Source: CADEDH01 sp050330635
Lineage (GTDB): Bacteria; Actinomycetota; Acidimicrobiia; Acidimicrobiales; SZUA-35
Assembly (NCBI GenBank): GCA_050330635.1
Contig: JBHJNQ010000007.1
Location: forward strand, 124,001-188,000
Length of the DNA stretch: 64,000 nucleotides
Direction of reading: 5' to 3'
Shown here one piece after another: positions 34,054 through 41,515 of this stretch. The notes under the pieces are model-generated. The model did no database searches. It was given only the letters and a program-made list of their open reading frames with translations, and had not been told where the DNA came from. Each line of letters begins with the position of its first letter. Position 1 is the first letter of the stretch. Made by a program: the position numbers and the translations under genes.

Positions 34054-35279
34054 CCCGGCGCCGTCCCGGAGTCGGCGGTGACGGAGTCGGCGGTGACCGA
34101 GTCGGCGGTGACCGAGTCGGCGGTGGCGGCAGCCGGTTCGGTGATCTCTTCGTGGAGGGCGTCGAAGGCTGCTTGGAGGCGCGGGTCGTGGACCTCCCGG
34201 TCGACCAGGTAGGCGGCGAACAGCTCACCGGGCGAGCGGCCCTCGAGCGACCGACGCCGGCGGCGGGGCCGGGCCGGGTCGTCGTGCTCGATGCGGATGT
34301 CGACCACCCCGTCGCCCAGCGCCCGACGGACCTCGTCGGCCAGGCCGGCCCGGCGGGGCTCGGTGACCCGGGCCCGGATCCAGGCGCCGTCGACCGTCGG
34401 CGCCACGGCCCCCAGGTCGTCGACGGTGCCGGTGACCGTGACGAGGCGGCGACCGGAGGTGAGCGCCACCGGGCGGACCTTGGCCGGGAGACCGGGCTCG
34501 ACCGTGACCACGTTCACCTGTTTCGGCTGCTGTTCCTCACCGAAGTCGAGCTGGAGGGGCGAGCCGCAGTAGTGGATGGCCGTGGCCCCGGCGATGACCT
34601 GGGGCCGGTGGAGGTGGCCGAGGGCCACGTAGGAGGCGGTGGCCGGGAAGTCGACGGCCGACACTGCGTACTCGTCGACCAGGTGGGAGGGCCGTTCACC
34701 CCCGCCGAGGGCGCCGCCGGCCACGAACAGGTGGGCGGCCAGCACGTTGACGGCGTCGCCGCCGAAGCCGGCGCTGAGGGCGGCGATGACGGTGCGGAGT
34801 CGTTCGGCGTAGGACTGGGCGTTCTGGAAGGCGGCGTCCCGCATCAGGTCGTCGGCCCGCACGATCGCCCGCTGCGACACGAAGGGGAGGAGGGCGACCT
34901 GCACCGGGGTCCCGTCGGCGGCGGCGAGGGCGACGACACCGCCGTCGGCCGGGGATCGGGGCTCGACGGCCAGGGTCACCCGGCCGAGGGCGAGGAGGGG
35001 GGCGACGGCATCGAGGCGGCGGCCGTTGTCGTGGTTGCCGGACACGACGACGACGGGAGCCACCCCGGCCAGGCGCAGCAGGGCGTCGTAGACGAGGCGC
35101 TCGGCGGTGGCGGTAGGGGCGGCGGAGTCGAACAGGTCGCCGGCCACGACGACCAGATCGACGTCCTCGGCCTCGGCAACGGCCCCGATCTCGGCCAGGA
35201 CGTCGCGGTGCTCGTCGGCCCGGCTGTGACCTCGGATGGCCTTGCCGACATGCCAGTCGGAGGTGTGGAGCATCTTCAC
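34050..35279 (-). CDS. sbcD: SbcD/Mre11-type nuclease
   Basis: Mn-dependent calcineurin-like phosphoesterase, 409 residues. Metal-site motifs: SDWHVGK (residues 7-13), GDLFD (47-51), GNHDN (81-85), AAHLFV and GHLHRPQ. A capping domain follows (about 260-370). The C-terminus carries four near-identical TADSV units encoded by a 15-bp tandem repeat, which is unusual and probably disordered. ATG 35279 lies 13 bp downstream of the herA stop; sbcC overlaps its 3' end. Confidence 0.92.
   Translation of the reverse strand: MKMLHTSDWHVGKAIRGHSRADEHRDVLAEIGAVAEAEDVDLVVVAGDLFDSAAPTATAERLVYDALLRLAGVAPVVVVSGNHDNGRRLDAVAPLLALGRVTLAVEPRSPADGGVVALAAADGTPVQVALLPFVSQRAIVRADDLMRDAAFQNAQSYAERLRTVIAALSAGFGGDAVNVLAAHLFVAGGALGGGERPSHLVDEYAVSAVDFPATASYVALGHLHRPQVIAGATAIHYCGSPLQLDFGEEQQPKQVNVVTVEPGLPAKVRPVALTSGRRLVTVTGTVDDLGAVAPTVDGAWIRARVTEPRRAGLADEVRRALGDGVVDIRIEHDDPARPRRRRRSLEGRSPGELFAAYLVDREVHDPRLQAAFDALHEEITEPAAATADSVTADSVTADSVTADSGTAPG
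34068..34127. repeat. Four 15-bp tandem repeats in the 3' end of sbcD
   Basis: Units of consensus GGAGTCGGCGGTGAC run without gaps at 34068-34082, 34083-34097, 34098-34112 and 34113-34127. They encode TADSV-type units. The period keeps the reading frame. Confidence 0.8.
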
Positions 35280-35292
35280 CGGGCGACCGCGG

Positions 35293-37050
35293 TCATGAGG
35301 TCAGCCCGGCGAACGGGTCGGCGGCGGGCGAGCCGCCCCGCTCCGGGCCGAGAGCGGTCGGGAGGGCCTCGGCCGAACGGGTGGCCCACGCCGGGAACGG
35401 GAACTCGACGAGCAGGGGCACGGGGAGTCGGGGCTGGGCGACATACATCGACCCCGGCTTGAGGATCGTGGCCCGCTGTCGCTGCACCAGAGGTAGGAAG
35501 CCGTACTCGTCGCGTCGGGCCTCGGCCGGGTCGAGACGGCCGACGACCCGTATGGCACAGTTGGCCACCACCCGGCGCTCGACCTCGCTGGCCGTCTGCT
35601 GGGCCCCGATGAGGATGATCCCGAGCGACCGGCCCCGCTCGGCCACGTCGAGCAGGATCTCCTTGATCGGGCTCGACGAATCCCGGGGGGCGTACTTGTT
35701 GAGCTCGTCGAGCACCACCAGCTGGAGGGGTTTTGCCACCCCGCTGGCCTCCTTGGCATCGAACGCCTGGCGCAGCACCACGCCCACGACGAACCGCTTG
35801 GCCCGGTCGTGGAGGCCGTGGATGTCGACGACGGTGACCTGGTGCCCGTCGAGGTCGAGGCCGTAGCGACCGGCGTGGGCCACGTCGGCCCGGATCAGGT
35901 GTTCGACGTGGCGGCGGGCCGAAGCCAACCGGCGGACGAAGGCGCTGATGGTGCCGCTGCCGACGGCCCGACCCGTCCATCGCTGGTCGGGCTGGTCGTC
36001 GGGGTCGGCGGGGAGAAGCCTGTCCTCGATGGCGTCGACCAGGTCACCGAAGGTGCGGAGGGTGCGGCCGTCGAGGCGGACGGCCCCGTCGCCGGCGTCG
36101 TCGAGCATCGCCAGCTGGGCGGTGACGGCCTGGACCACGATCGTGTACTGCTGGCGCTCGTCCTCGGCATCGGCGAAGAGGAACGGCAGGAGCTGCTGGC
36201 GGCAGAACTGGGCCAACGTCCACAGGAACGGGCTGACCCCGAGATGGCGCGAGCCGGTGGCGGGGGTGGCGTTGGGGTCGCCCCGGCGAGGTGGGGCGAG
36301 GATGCCGACGTCGCGGAACGGCTCGGGACGCAGGCCCAGTGGTTCGTAGCGACGGGCCCGGTCTTCGCTGAGGGCGCCGTTGCGGCGGTCGAGGAAGAGG
36401 AGGTCCTCGCCCTTGACGTTGAAGATCAGCGCCTTGGTGTTGGCCGCCTCGGCGCCGAGCACCCCCGAGGTGAACATCGAGTACAGGAGGAAGGTGGCGT
36501 AGCTCGTCTTGGTCGCCACGCCCGAGATGCCCGAGATGTTGATGTGCGCACCCTTGGTGCCGTCGATGAAGTCGAGGTCGAGGAAGACGGGCTCGTCGCT
36601 GCGGGACACGCCGGCCGGGAGCTTGCGTTCGACGTCGTCGAACGAGAGGGCCAGGTCGCGCTCGTGGTCGACGGCGAGGCGGACCTCGTCGCCCGGCAGG
36701 GGCGGGACGAGGATCTCCGGCTCGAACCGGGTGGGCTGGATGAGGGCCGCCTCGCTGACCTCGGCCGGCAGCAGACCCTCGGCGATGAGGAAGACGTCGC
36801 TCTGGAACTTGGCTCCCTCGTGGCGGGCCCGGAGCTGGGTGACGAGGCCGTAGATGGCCACGATCTGGCCGTCGGGGAGGCGGCGGTCGACGGCGACGAC
36901 ATCGTCGAGCTGGAGCGTCGTGCCCGGGCCCACCGCCACCCAGAACTCGAGTGGGGTGGCGTCGTCGATGCCGATGACCCGCCCCACCGCGGGACCGACC
37001 GCGGGACCGACCGCGGGACCGACGGTCGGGGTGAGCACGAACTCCGCCAT
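35293..37050 (-). CDS. herA: HerA-type DNA translocase (HAS-barrel + FtsK/HerA ATPase)
   Basis: Hexameric DNA-pumping ATPase of the archaeal HerA family, 585 residues. The N-terminal HAS-barrel covers about 20-110. The P-loop is divergent: GISGVATKTS at 174-183 keeps the Lys-Thr but not the usual GSGKS. Walker B is VVLDELNKYAP (447-449 DE), and IIGAQQ-like sensor IGAQQ lies at 482-486. Residues 10-23 are a VGPA repeat. ATG 37050 follows TAGCTT by 7 bp, the presumed leaderless promoter of the whole operon with sbcD, sbcC and nurA. Confidence 0.85.
   Translation of the reverse strand: MAEFVLTPTVGPAVGPAVGPAVGRVIGIDDATPLEFWVAVGPGTTLQLDDVVAVDRRLPDGQIVAIYGLVTQLRARHEGAKFQSDVFLIAEGLLPAEVSEAALIQPTRFEPEILVPPLPGDEVRLAVDHERDLALSFDDVERKLPAGVSRSDEPVFLDLDFIDGTKGAHINISGISGVATKTSYATFLLYSMFTSGVLGAEAANTKALIFNVKGEDLLFLDRRNGALSEDRARRYEPLGLRPEPFRDVGILAPPRRGDPNATPATGSRHLGVSPFLWTLAQFCRQQLLPFLFADAEDERQQYTIVVQAVTAQLAMLDDAGDGAVRLDGRTLRTFGDLVDAIEDRLLPADPDDQPDQRWTGRAVGSGTISAFVRRLASARRHVEHLIRADVAHAGRYGLDLDGHQVTVVDIHGLHDRAKRFVVGVVLRQAFDAKEASGVAKPLQLVVLDELNKYAPRDSSSPIKEILLDVAERGRSLGIILIGAQQTASEVERRVVANCAIRVVGRLDPAEARRDEYGFLPLVQRQRATILKPGSMYVAQPRLPVPLLVEFPFPAWATRSAEALPTALGPERGGSPAADPFAGLTS
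36982..37030. repeat. 12-bp tandem repeats in the 5' end of herA
   Basis: GGGACCGACCGC repeats about three and a half times and encodes VGPA units just after the start codon. In frame, so unit gain or loss only changes linker length. Confidence 0.7.
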
Positions 37051-37317
37051 GGGACAAAAGCTAGACGGCGGGAGTGACAAGGGGACTCATGGTCGCCCCC
37101 CGACGGCAGGCTCGGACCCCCTCCCGACCGGAACGCGATCCAATCGGCGCCGGGCGAAACCGGCCCCAGTGCGGCACCTCCGGGCCCCAGGTGCCATCAT
37201 CGGATGGAACCCGCAGCATCCTGCTGGAACGGGGCCACGACAGCTTCGACGGCGCGCCGCGCCCGAACGAGACGCACGAACCCGGGCGCCCGCCCGGAGA
37301 GGAAAGGGATCCCCTTC

Positions 37318-38637
37318 ATGCCGGTCAAGCCGCTGAACACCGACGATTTCGACGGCGAGTTGTACAACCTGGCCATGTCCGAAGGGGCCCGGCCCCTGCT
37401 CGAGCGGGTCAAGACCTTCATCGCCGAAGAGGTCGAGCCGATGTCGGTCGAGTTCCACAAGCTCGACGCCCAGAAGCCCGATCCCTGGACCTACGCCCCC
37501 GGCCAGCTGGAGCTGCTCGACGGGGTGAAGGCCAAGGCCAAGGCCAACGGCCTCTGGAACTTCTTCCTGCCCGACTCCGAGGTCGGCGGCCTCACCAACC
37601 TCGACTACGCCTACATCGCCACCGAGCTGGGAAAGAACCCGCACGCCTCCGAGTGCCTGAACTGCGCCGCCCCCGACACCGGCAACATGGAGGTGTTGGA
37701 GCGGGTCGGCACCCCGGAGCAGAAGAAGCAGTGGCTCGAACCCCTCCTGGCCGGCGAGATCCGCTCGGCGTTCGCCATGACCGAGCCCGACTTCGCCTCC
37801 TCCGACGCCAAGAACGTCCAGACCAGCGCCGTGCGCGACGGCGACGAGTACCTGATCAACGGGGAGAAGTTCTACATCTCCGGCGCCGGCGACCCCCGCT
37901 GCAAGATCATGATCACGATGGTGCGGACCAACCCCGACGCACCGCCCCACCTGCAGCAGTCGCAGATCCTCGTCCCGATCGACACCCCGGGGGTCGAGAT
38001 CGTGGGCCCCATGCACGTCTTCGGTCGTGACGACGCCCCCCACGGCCACATGCACATCCGCTTCAACGACGTGCGGGTCCCGGTGTCGAACCTGCTGCTC
38101 GGCGAGGGCCGGGGCTTCGAGATCTCGCAGCTCCGGTTGGGTCCGGGCCGCATCCACCACTGCATGCGGTCGATCGGGGCAGCCGAGAAGGCGCTGGAGC
38201 TGATGGTGACCCGCGGCCTCAGCCGCGAGGCGTTCGGCAAGCCGCTCGTGGCCCTCGGGGGCAACACCGAGATCATCGCCCGGGCCCGGATCGAGATCGA
38301 AGCCATGCGGATGATGGTGCTCAAGGCGGCCAAGGCCATGGACCTGATGGGCAACGCCGAAGCCCGGGTGTGGGTCAGCGCCGTCAAGGCCATGGTTCCC
38401 AGGCGGGTGTGCGACATCGTCGACCAGGCCATCCAGATGCACGGCGCGGCCGGCGTGTCCCAGTGGTTCCCCCTGGCCGACCTCTACACCGCCCAGCGCA
38501 CCCTCCGCCTGGCCGACGGTCCGGACGAGGTGCACTACATGGTGGTCGGGCGGGCCGAGATCGCCCGCTACCAGCAGGTCCTGGCCGACGCCGCCGAGGG
38601 CGCGGCGGCCGACCACACCGACGTCGGCCGCAACTGA
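37318..38637 (+). CDS. Acyl-CoA dehydrogenase
   Basis: FAD enzyme that introduces an alpha-beta double bond in acyl-CoA, 439 residues. Seen are FAMTEPDFASSDA (FAD/substrate loop), YISGAGDPRCKI, GRIHHCMRSIGAAEKALELM, the Arg-containing REAFGKPL, and IQMHGAAGVSQWFPLA near the C-terminus. The slightly long form and the LDAQKPDPW N-terminus resemble the FadE-like group found in many actinobacteria. Start ATG 37318 has a purine-rich SD (GAGGAAAGG) upstream; 267 bp separate it from the divergent herA start. Confidence 0.88.
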   Translation: MPVKPLNTDDFDGELYNLAMSEGARPLLERVKTFIAEEVEPMSVEFHKLDAQKPDPWTYAPGQLELLDGVKAKAKANGLWNFFLPDSEVGGLTNLDYAYIATELGKNPHASECLNCAAPDTGNMEVLERVGTPEQKKQWLEPLLAGEIRSAFAMTEPDFASSDAKNVQTSAVRDGDEYLINGEKFYISGAGDPRCKIMITMVRTNPDAPPHLQQSQILVPIDTPGVEIVGPMHVFGRDDAPHGHMHIRFNDVRVPVSNLLLGEGRGFEISQLRLGPGRIHHCMRSIGAAEKALELMVTRGLSREAFGKPLVALGGNTEIIARARIEIEAMRMMVLKAAKAMDLMGNAEARVWVSAVKAMVPRRVCDIVDQAIQMHGAAGVSQWFPLADLYTAQRTLRLADGPDEVHYMVVGRAEIARYQQVLADAAEGAAADHTDVGRN

Positions 38638-39086
38638 GCAGGCTGCTCGTCGTCCACCACTCCCCGTCGGAGAGCCTCCGCCAGCTGTTGGCGGCGGTTC
38701 TCGACGGGGCGGGGGCCGACGGCCTCGACGACGTCGACGTCGTGGCCCGACCGGCACTCGAATCCACCGCCGACGACGTGCTCGGCGCCGACGGCTACGT
38801 GCTCGGGACCCCCGCCAACCTCGGCTACATGAGCGGGGCCCTCAAGCACTTCTTCGACACGATCTATGAGCCGTGTCTCGATCGCACGGCCGGTCGCCCC
38901 TACGGCCTCTACCTCCACGGTCGGACCGATACCGACGGAGCCCGCCTGGCGGTGGAGAAGATCACGACCGGCCTCGGGTGGAGGCTGGCCCAGGCCCCGG
39001 TGTCGAGCCTCGGCCCGGTCGACGACAACGCCCGGTCGCGCTGCTGGGAGCTCGGGGCGGCCATAGCCGCCGGCCTCCTTATCTGA
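38634..39086 (+). CDS. Flavodoxin/NADPH-dependent FMN reductase-like protein
   Basis: A 150-residue flavodoxin-fold protein: LLVVHHSPSESLRQL is the FMN-phosphate loop, GTPANLGYMSGALKHFFDTIY the second flavin contact. Function is presumably electron transfer or quinone/flavin reduction. No ATG, GTG or TTG precedes the first strand. The only fit is CTG at 38634, which overlaps the acyl-CoA dehydrogenase stop as CTGA, mimicking the ATGA/GTGA couplings seen elsewhere in this window. Confidence 0.72.
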   Translation: MSRLLVVHHSPSESLRQLLAAVLDGAGADGLDDVDVVARPALESTADDVLGADGYVLGTPANLGYMSGALKHFFDTIYEPCLDRTAGRPYGLYLHGRTDTDGARLAVEKITTGLGWRLAQAPVSSLGPVDDNARSRCWELGAAIAAGLLI

Positions 39087-39108
39087 CGCAGCGCGAACGA
39101 CGGGGGGT

Positions 39109-39954
39109 TCAGGACCGGCGATGGCGGCGGATCCGCTCGAGGACCTGGGCCACGCCGTCCTCGGCATGGTGGGGTGCCCGCCAGGTGGTGACGGCGGCCA
39201 CCCGGTCGGCGGCGTTGGCCATGGCGAAGCCGAGCTCGACCCAGCTCAGCATGCCGACGTCGTTGACCTGGTCACCGAAGGCCGCCGTGGCCGACCGGTC
39301 GATCCCGAGACGGCGGCACAGCTCGGCCACCGCGAACCCCTTGTCGGCCTCGCCGGCCGTGACCTCCACGAAGGGCGCCCCCGAGGTCACCGCCGTCACC
39401 CCGTCGGGCACGTGGGGTAGAAGGGCGTCGAGCCAGCCGTAGGCGCCGAGGCGGCCGTGGGCCACCATCAGCTTGAGCACCGGGGCCACCGCCGGGTCGA
39501 GGCGGGGTCGGAGATCGGAGTAGAGCGGCCGGTAGTCGGGATCGTGGGCCCGGCGGATGGCGATCCACGAGTTGTCGTGGTACTGGCCGTCCGGGGTCTC
39601 CCACGACAGTCCGACCGGACCGAACCGCCCCACCGCCGTCGTGACCAGATCGGCAACGCAGGAGGCGGCGAGGGGGCGGTGCTCGACCACCTCATTGCGG
39701 CGGAGGTCGTAGAGGGTGGCGCCGTTGGAGGCGATGAGCCAGCGCACCGTGGTCAGCGGCTCGATCAGGGGGACGGCGCTGCGGTGGCCGCGGCCCGTGG
39801 CCACCACCACCTCGACACCGACGTCGGCCAGCGCCGCCACCGCCGCCACGGTCCGCACCGACAGGGCGGCGGCCGGGCCCAGGAGGGTACCGTCGAGGTC
39901 CGTGGCCACGAGGGCCACGCCGGACAGGTCGGTCTCGTCGTCCAGCGGGGCCAT
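39109..39954 (-). CDS. Cof-type HAD phosphatase
   Basis: A 281-residue HAD hydrolase. Motif I VATDLDGTLLG (nucleophile and acid Asp), ASNGA in motif II region, and GDQVNDVGML as motif IV; the C2B cap lies in between. Substrate is likely a sugar or cofactor phosphate. ATG 39954 is preceded by TAGGGT at exactly 6 bp. Confidence 0.87.
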   Translation of the reverse strand: MAPLDDETDLSGVALVATDLDGTLLGPAAALSVRTVAAVAALADVGVEVVVATGRGHRSAVPLIEPLTTVRWLIASNGATLYDLRRNEVVEHRPLAASCVADLVTTAVGRFGPVGLSWETPDGQYHDNSWIAIRRAHDPDYRPLYSDLRPRLDPAVAPVLKLMVAHGRLGAYGWLDALLPHVPDGVTAVTSGAPFVEVTAGEADKGFAVAELCRRLGIDRSATAAFGDQVNDVGMLSWVELGFAMANAADRVAAVTTWRAPHHAEDGVAQVLERIRRHRRS

Positions 39955-39960
39955 GGCTCG

Positions 39961-39966
39961 ACCCTA
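39961..39966 (-). promoter_or_regulatory. -10 element of a leaderless promoter (HAD phosphatase)
   Basis: TAGGGT followed by six bases and ATG, the cleanest example of the pattern in this window. Confidence 0.55.
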
Positions 39967-40609
39967 GTGGGCCCCGGGGCACCCGGGATTCCGGTGACCG
40001 GGTCATCGTCGCAGTCGCCGGCAACCCTGTGGGCGACCAGGTGGACAACCGGTGGACGGCGGGTGACCGCTTGGGGACGACGGGCAAAACCTGCGGACAA
40101 CCCTGGGGATTGCGAGAAACGCCTTGACCTGGGAAAACTACCAGTCGATGATCGTCGACAACGACCGACAAGTGGCGAACGGTCAGCTGAAGGAACAGGG
40201 CGGAAGGCATCGGTTCCGGCCGATCCAACCGTCCACGGATCCGACAGAGAACGTGCGCCTCGTCGGTTGCGGGAACAGAGCACCAGACAACGATCTCCGG
40301 TAGCGGCGGCCGGCGGCACCTCCGGGTGTCGCTGGAAAGTGACCGGAGATCTCGAGCACGGGGGCGGCGATCGCCACCTTCGGGTTCGATATACGGGACT
40401 GCCCGCCGGAGAACCTCCGCCGGGCAGTGGAACCGGCGAACGACGCAGTACGGCTGCATCGATCGGCGGTGGTGGCTCTCGACCCGACCCACTGGCGCCC
40501 CTGCGGCTTGCGGTTCGTCCGCGCCCGCAGGGGCGCTGCGCGTCGACGAGGCGTGACGGTCCCCGCTGCAGGGGCCGCCCGATCCGACCCCGGCCCCGAG
40601 CCCGGCCTC
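39967..40609. other. 643-bp gene-free region with three strong inverted repeats
   Basis: No gene is supported here. Inverted repeats are GATCTCCGGT/ACCGGAGATC (40292-40301 with 40342-40351), ACTGCCCG-type 13-bp arms with one mismatch (40398-40428), and a perfect 12-bp stem GCGCCCCTGCGG (40495-40506 with 40525-40536). The last lies 74 bp past the formate dehydrogenase operon stop and may terminate it. The left part (39990-40200) is AT-richer and has TTGTCCACC and TTGTCCGCA on the minus strand, each one base from the actinobacterial DnaA box. A structured non-coding RNA is possible. Confidence 0.45.
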
Positions 40610-41515
40610 TCAGGGCTCGCCCTGGACGTAGCGCCACCCGAACCGGCCCTTGATGCAGAGGTTGCCGAGGGTCACGTCGTGGTCGGCCGGCGAGGTGACC
40701 TTGACGATCCGGTCGTCCTGGACGTGTAGATCCAGGTTGCAGCCCACCCCGCAGTACGAGCACACGGTCCGGGTCACGGTCTGGTCGGCGGGTCGCCAGT
40801 CGCCGGCCTCCCGCAGGGCGTGCTCGGTCCCGAACCGGAGGGCGTTGGTGGGGCAAACGGCGACGCAGTTGCCGCAGTAGACGCAGGCCGACTCGGGGAG
40901 GGTGACGTCGAACTCGGTGGCGATGCGGGCCCCGAACCCCCGGCCCGAGACGGCGATGGCGAAGGTGTGCTGGGCGTCGTCGCCGCAGGCCTCGACGCAC
41001 TTGTAGCAGAGCACACACTTGTCGTAGTCGCGGATGAAGAGGTCATCCCCGTCACGGATCGGCTCGTCGATCGTGGCCGCCGCCGGCCCGTAGCGTTCCG
41101 GCCGGGCCCCGTACCGCTCCAGCCACGGCGCCAGCTCATCGGCCTGGCTGAGGTCGACACTCGAGCCGAGGAACTCGAGCACCATGCGCCGGCTGTGGTC
41201 GACCCGCTCGCTGTCGGTCGTGACGACCATCCCGTCCTCGGCCTCCCGGGAGCACGACGGGATCAGGGTCCGGGACCCCTCCAGCTCGACCACGCACACC
41301 CGGCAGGCGTTGACCGGAGTCAAGTTCTCCCCGTAGCACAGGGTGGGGGTGTCGATTCCGGCGGCCCGGCAGGCATCGAGGACCGATGCCCCGACCGCCA
41401 CATCGACGTCGAAGCCGTCGATGCTGACCCGAACGGAGGTCCCGACCTCGTCCGGGATGGCGGCGCGACCTGGGGCGGCGGGGCGGCCGGGGGCGGCGTC
41501 GGGGGTGCTGGTCAC
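40610..41515 (-). CDS. HoxU/NuoG-N-like iron-sulfur subunit fused to the FdhA [4Fe-4S] domain
   Basis: Electron-transfer subunit of the formate dehydrogenase, 301 residues. In order: plant-type [2Fe-2S] (CYGENLTPVNACRVC), a His/Cys cluster region (DHSRRMVLEFL), two [4Fe-4S] ferredoxin sites (CVLCYKCVEAC, CVYCGNCVAVCP). Finally there is a separate unit CSYCGVGCNLDLHVQD ... LCIKGRFGWRYVQ, which is the N-terminal Fe4S4 domain that molybdopterin oxidoreductases normally carry on the catalytic chain. GTG 41515 overlaps the preceding stop (GTGA). Last gene of the operon. Confidence 0.85.
   Translation of the reverse strand: MTSTPDAAPGRPAAPGRAAIPDEVGTSVRVSIDGFDVDVAVGASVLDACRAAGIDTPTLCYGENLTPVNACRVCVVELEGSRTLIPSCSREAEDGMVVTTDSERVDHSRRMVLEFLGSSVDLSQADELAPWLERYGARPERYGPAAATIDEPIRDGDDLFIRDYDKCVLCYKCVEACGDDAQHTFAIAVSGRGFGARIATEFDVTLPESACVYCGNCVAVCPTNALRFGTEHALREAGDWRPADQTVTRTVCSYCGVGCNLDLHVQDDRIVKVTSPADHDVTLGNLCIKGRFGWRYVQGEP

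Noticed and set aside
30687..37050. HerA-based anti-phage defence system
   Set aside because: Known defence HerA proteins pair with SIR2, DUF4297 or similar effectors; here the partners are NurA, SbcC and SbcD, which point to end resection. A defence role is not excluded but has no direct support.
40041..40101. Chromosome replication origin
   Set aside because: Only two near-consensus DnaA boxes and no dnaA, dnaN or gyrase genes around; left as part of a structured non-coding region.
40381..40400. GGTTCGATA as a tRNA T-arm (search for a Sec tRNA gene)
   Set aside because: No matching T-stem, acceptor stem or anticodon arm could be built around it; no tRNA gene is claimed in the window.
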